64,000 bases of DNA, taken from Heyndrickxia coagulans 36D1 (GTDB taxonomy: Bacteria; Bacillota; Bacilli; Bacillales; Bacillaceae_C). The DNA lies in assembly GCF_000169195.2 (NCBI RefSeq), contig NC_016023.1, positions 2,852,001 to 2,916,000 on the forward strand, read 5' to 3'. The notes beneath the pieces were generated by a model. That model saw only the letters and a program-made list of their open reading frames with translations, ran no database searches and was not told the DNA's origin. A program made the translations under genes and the position numbers. Below, in pieces: positions 62,035 to 64,000 of the stretch (its first letter is position 1; every line of letters starts with the position of its first letter).

Positions 62035-62065
62035 AAAACCCTGATCATTCGGGGTTTTTTCTTTT
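62035..62065 (+). terminator. Terminator of rel-dtd
   Basis: AAAACCCTG, loop ATCATT, CGGGGTTTT then TTCTTTTT. Confidence 0.85.
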
Positions 62066-62108
62066 TGAAAAGCAAAAACGTTTCCAAAAAAGTTTTAGTG
62101 TAATATAG

Positions 62109-62174
62109 TTGACAATTGAACTTTGGATATGCAAAGATAGATAGCGTTAATCATTCGGATGCGAATTATTTCGC
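62109..62174 (+). promoter_or_regulatory. Promoter/operator region of the MarR efflux operon
   Basis: A perfect TTGACA (62109-62114) has no clean -10 at 17 bases. CTTTGGATATGCAAAG (62121-62136) is a palindrome with one mismatched pair, and GCGAATTATTTCGC (62161-62174) has 5-bp inverted arms. Both are candidate MarR operators lying between -35 and the start codon at 62210. Confidence 0.5.
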
Positions 62175-62209
62175 AAAGAATCATTTAAGGGCTAAAGGAA
62201 GGGGGATAC

Positions 62210-62650
62210 ATGGAGAACGGTTCATATGAATTGTTACAATCGCTTTTCAGGCTGAATAAAGCCATTTTACGTTTGGCCGAAAAAGAGGCGGAACAGCATG
62301 GCTTGACCGCGATGCAAATGTTTGCGCTAAAAGCCATCGCGCTTCATCCCAATATGCGATTAAATGAGCTGGCGGAAAGCCTCTATTTAACGAACAGCAC
62401 AGTCAGCGGCATTGTTGACCGGCTTGTCCAGCAGGAATTTGTCAACAGGGTATCATCCAAGGATGACCGGAGAGCCGTTGTCCTCTGTCTGACCGAAAAG
62501 GGGAAAAGCAGGCTCAAAGCGTTTATGGGCGGCAATACAGTACTGAAACAAAAAATGTACCTGATCACAGAACGTTACGGAGCGGAGTTGGAAAATCTGT
62601 TAAGGCTCCACAACGAAATGCTGGAAATTTTAACATCTGAGGAGGAGTAA
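62210..62650 (+). CDS. MarR-family transcriptional regulator
   Basis: 146 residues. Winged helix with MRLNELAESLYLTNSTVSGI (recognition helix) and the wing VSSKDDRRAVVLCLTEKG. GGAAGGGGGA precedes the ATG. It starts a three-gene unit with an HlyD-type and a DHA2-type gene, as in B. subtilis yhbI-yhbJ-yhcA. It most likely represses the operon until a toxic ligand binds. Confidence 0.9.
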   Translation: MENGSYELLQSLFRLNKAILRLAEKEAEQHGLTAMQMFALKAIALHPNMRLNELAESLYLTNSTVSGIVDRLVQQEFVNRVSSKDDRRAVVLCLTEKGKSRLKAFMGGNTVLKQKMYLITERYGAELENLLRLHNEMLEILTSEEE

Positions 62651-62657
62651 ACTTTTT

Positions 62658-63308
62658 ATGAGCGCAAGACGGATGATTTTGATCAATATTATTATTCTTG
62701 TTATTCTCGTTGGTGGCGGTTTTACCGGATATTATTTTTACAACCGCTCGGTCAGCTATGTCACAACCGATAACGCCTATATTGACGGCCAGTCGGTCAC
62801 CATCGCTTCCCCTGCAACCGGCAAACTCGTTTCATGGGACGGTAAGGAAGGCAAGGCATTTACCAAAGGGGATAAAGTCGGTACCGTTGAAGTACAAAAC
62901 GGCGCCAATACGGTGAAAATGGATATTAAAGCGCCGGCAGACGGCACGATCGTAAAAAATTCCGCGGTTGCGAATACGTATGTGGCAGCCGGTACAACAC
63001 TTGCACAAAGCTATGATTTGGACGACTTGTATGTCACTGCTGAAGTAAAAGAAACAGATCTTAATGACGTGAAAACCGGCCAGGACGTTGACGTGTATGT
63101 GGATGCCTATCCGAACACCAAACTGACAGGAACCGTCGATTCAATCGGAAAAGCGGCTGCCAGCACGTTCTCTCTTATGCCGACAGACAGAAGCTCAGGC
63201 AATTATACGAAAGAAACACAGGTCATTCCTGTTAAAGTCAAACTTGACAGCTATGGCGGGCTGGACCTGGTTCCGGGCATGAACGTGACTGTGCGCATTC
63301 ATAAGTAG
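62658..63308 (+). CDS. HlyD/EmrA-type membrane fusion protein, short form
   Basis: 216 residues. One N-terminal span (LINIIILVILVGGGFTGYYF), then a lipoyl half-motif TTDNAYIDGQSVTIASPATG and APADGTIVKNSAV, and a beta-barrel with YVTAEVKETDLNDVKTGQDV. The coiled-coil hairpin of Gram-negative members is missing, as expected without an outer membrane. Resembles YhbJ. GAGGAG precedes the ATG. Confidence 0.9.
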   Translation: MSARRMILINIIILVILVGGGFTGYYFYNRSVSYVTTDNAYIDGQSVTIASPATGKLVSWDGKEGKAFTKGDKVGTVEVQNGANTVKMDIKAPADGTIVKNSAVANTYVAAGTTLAQSYDLDDLYVTAEVKETDLNDVKTGQDVDVYVDAYPNTKLTGTVDSIGKAAASTFSLMPTDRSSGNYTKETQVIPVKVKLDSYGGLDLVPGMNVTVRIHK

Positions 63309-63317
63309 GTGAATCCG

Positions 63318-64000
63318 ATGGGAAAATTTATCGCAGGTTATGTTCTTTTATCGGTCATTGTCCTTCTTATCCTGAATCTCATATTAAGGAACAGGGGAAG
63401 AAAGAAAAAGATGGAAAGCCCGCTTCTTGACAAGCGGGCGCCGGAAATGGAAACAATGCCTGCGCCGCCTGAAAAAGCGGAAACGCAGGTGCCGGCAAAA
63501 ACAGATGAAGGATTGGCGGCAGAGCCTGAAAAAATGGAAACGCGCCGCGCTCGTACGGACGACGAAAAACGTCCGGCTGAAGCACCCGGGCGAGCTGCCG
63601 TTCCCCCGGAAGTGGAGGAAGAACACGGCAGGGGGAAAATTGTTTTTGCGATGATGCTCGGGGCATTTGTGGCGATTTTGAACCAAACACTTTTGAATGT
63701 CGCCATTCCGCATATTATGAACGACTTGAATGTGACGGCGAATACGGTGCAATGGCTGTCAACCGGATATATGCTTGTAAACGGGATTCTTGTTCCGGTT
63801 ACGGCATTTATGATCAGTAAATGGGGCACGCGGAAAATGCTGATTACAGCCGTTTCCCTCTTTACGGCCGGATCGGTTTTGTGCGCCATTTCGACAAACT
63901 TCTCGATTCTGATGCTCGGGCGCATTGTCCAGGCTTCCGGTGCCGGGATCATCATGCCGTTGATGATGACGGTGTTCTTAACCATCTTCCCGCCAGAAAA
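63318..64000 (+). CDS. DHA2-type MFS drug efflux protein with extra N-terminal span (5' part)
   Basis: ATG 63318 (AGGTGA 5 bases upstream); the frame stays open to the window end, 227 residues seen. Residues 5-25 form a span (IAGYVLLSVIVLLILNLIL), followed by RNRGRKKK and ~75 charged residues with near-repeats (PEKAETQ, PEKMETRR). Then the normal DHA2 start: IVFAMMLGAFVAILNQTLLN, VQWLSTGYMLVNGI and GRIVQASGAGIIMPLM. Most DHA2 pumps begin directly with the transporter. Likely works with the HlyD-type protein. Confidence 0.88.
   Translation, partial: MGKFIAGYVLLSVIVLLILNLILRNRGRKKKMESPLLDKRAPEMETMPAPPEKAETQVPAKTDEGLAAEPEKMETRRARTDDEKRPAEAPGRAAVPPEVEEEHGRGKIVFAMMLGAFVAILNQTLLNVAIPHIMNDLNVTANTVQWLSTGYMLVNGILVPVTAFMISKWGTRKMLITAVSLFTAGSVLCAISTNFSILMLGRIVQASGAGIIMPLMMTVFLTIFPPE

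Overview
This window reads as a chromosomal backbone segment of a spore-forming member of the Bacillaceae with moderate G+C content. The gene order (hemXCDBL, spoVID-ysxE, valS-folC, prepilin peptidase-spoIIB-radC, mreBCD-minCD-spoIVFAB, rplU-prp-rpmA, spo0B-obg-pheBA, niaR/safA, yebC, ruvAB-queA-tgt-yajC, yrzE/yrbG/spoVB/comN, secDF-recJ-apt-rel-dtd) follows the comC-to-dtd region of Bacillus subtilis closely. The base composition and the full type IV pilus cluster would fit a Heyndrickxia/Weizmannia (Bacillus) coagulans-like organism. That species-level guess is inference.

Layout. 1-4.6 kb: tetrapyrrole synthesis from glutamate to uroporphyrinogen III (hemX fragment, hemC, hemD, hemB, hemL). 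4.6-8.2 kb: coat morphogenesis gene spoVID behind a sigma-E-like promoter, ysxE, and a small convergent membrane-protein gene. 8.3-12.7 kb: T-box-controlled valS, then folC. 12.8-27.5 kb: about 15 kb encoding a type IV pilus with three minor pilins, three unusual accessory proteins (an acidic repeat membrane protein, a PRC-barrel protein and a VanW-like protein), the PilB and PilT ATPases, PilC, the main pilin, PilMNO and the prepilin peptidase. 27.5-37.1 kb: spoIIB, radC, mreB (frameshifted as given), mreCD, minCD, spoIVFAB and an RNase E/G gene. 37.1-45.6 kb: L21-L27 operon with the Prp protease, spo0B-obg-pheB-pheA, niaR on the opposite strand, safA with a kinase-like partner gene, yebC. 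45.6-61.96 kb: a repeat-bearing spacer, ruvAB, tRNA-queuosine genes, yajC, spoVB, comN, secDF (frameshifted as given), recJ, apt, rel, dtd. 62.1-64 kb: a MarR/HlyD/DHA2-MFS efflux operon cut by the window end.

The least ordinary part is the pilus cluster. It carries its own retraction ATPase PilT, which the B. subtilis Com pseudopilus lacks. It also encodes a large tip-type minor pilin that lacks Glu5 and has a beta-solenoid-like passenger, and a VanW-like protein that lacks the usual GGGxCQ signature. Other points of note are homopolymer frameshifts in two core genes (mreB and secDF), a 75-bp in-gene repeat array in spoVID, a 37-bp intergenic repeat array after yebC, and the absence of maf from its usual place, where a tRNA-3'-end-like fragment lies instead. 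Both LysM coat genes (spoVID and safA) are followed by kinase-fold genes, one apparently inactive and one apparently intact.

All start codons, promoters and terminators were read by eye. No similarity search was run, and family names come from recognition of motifs and gene order.
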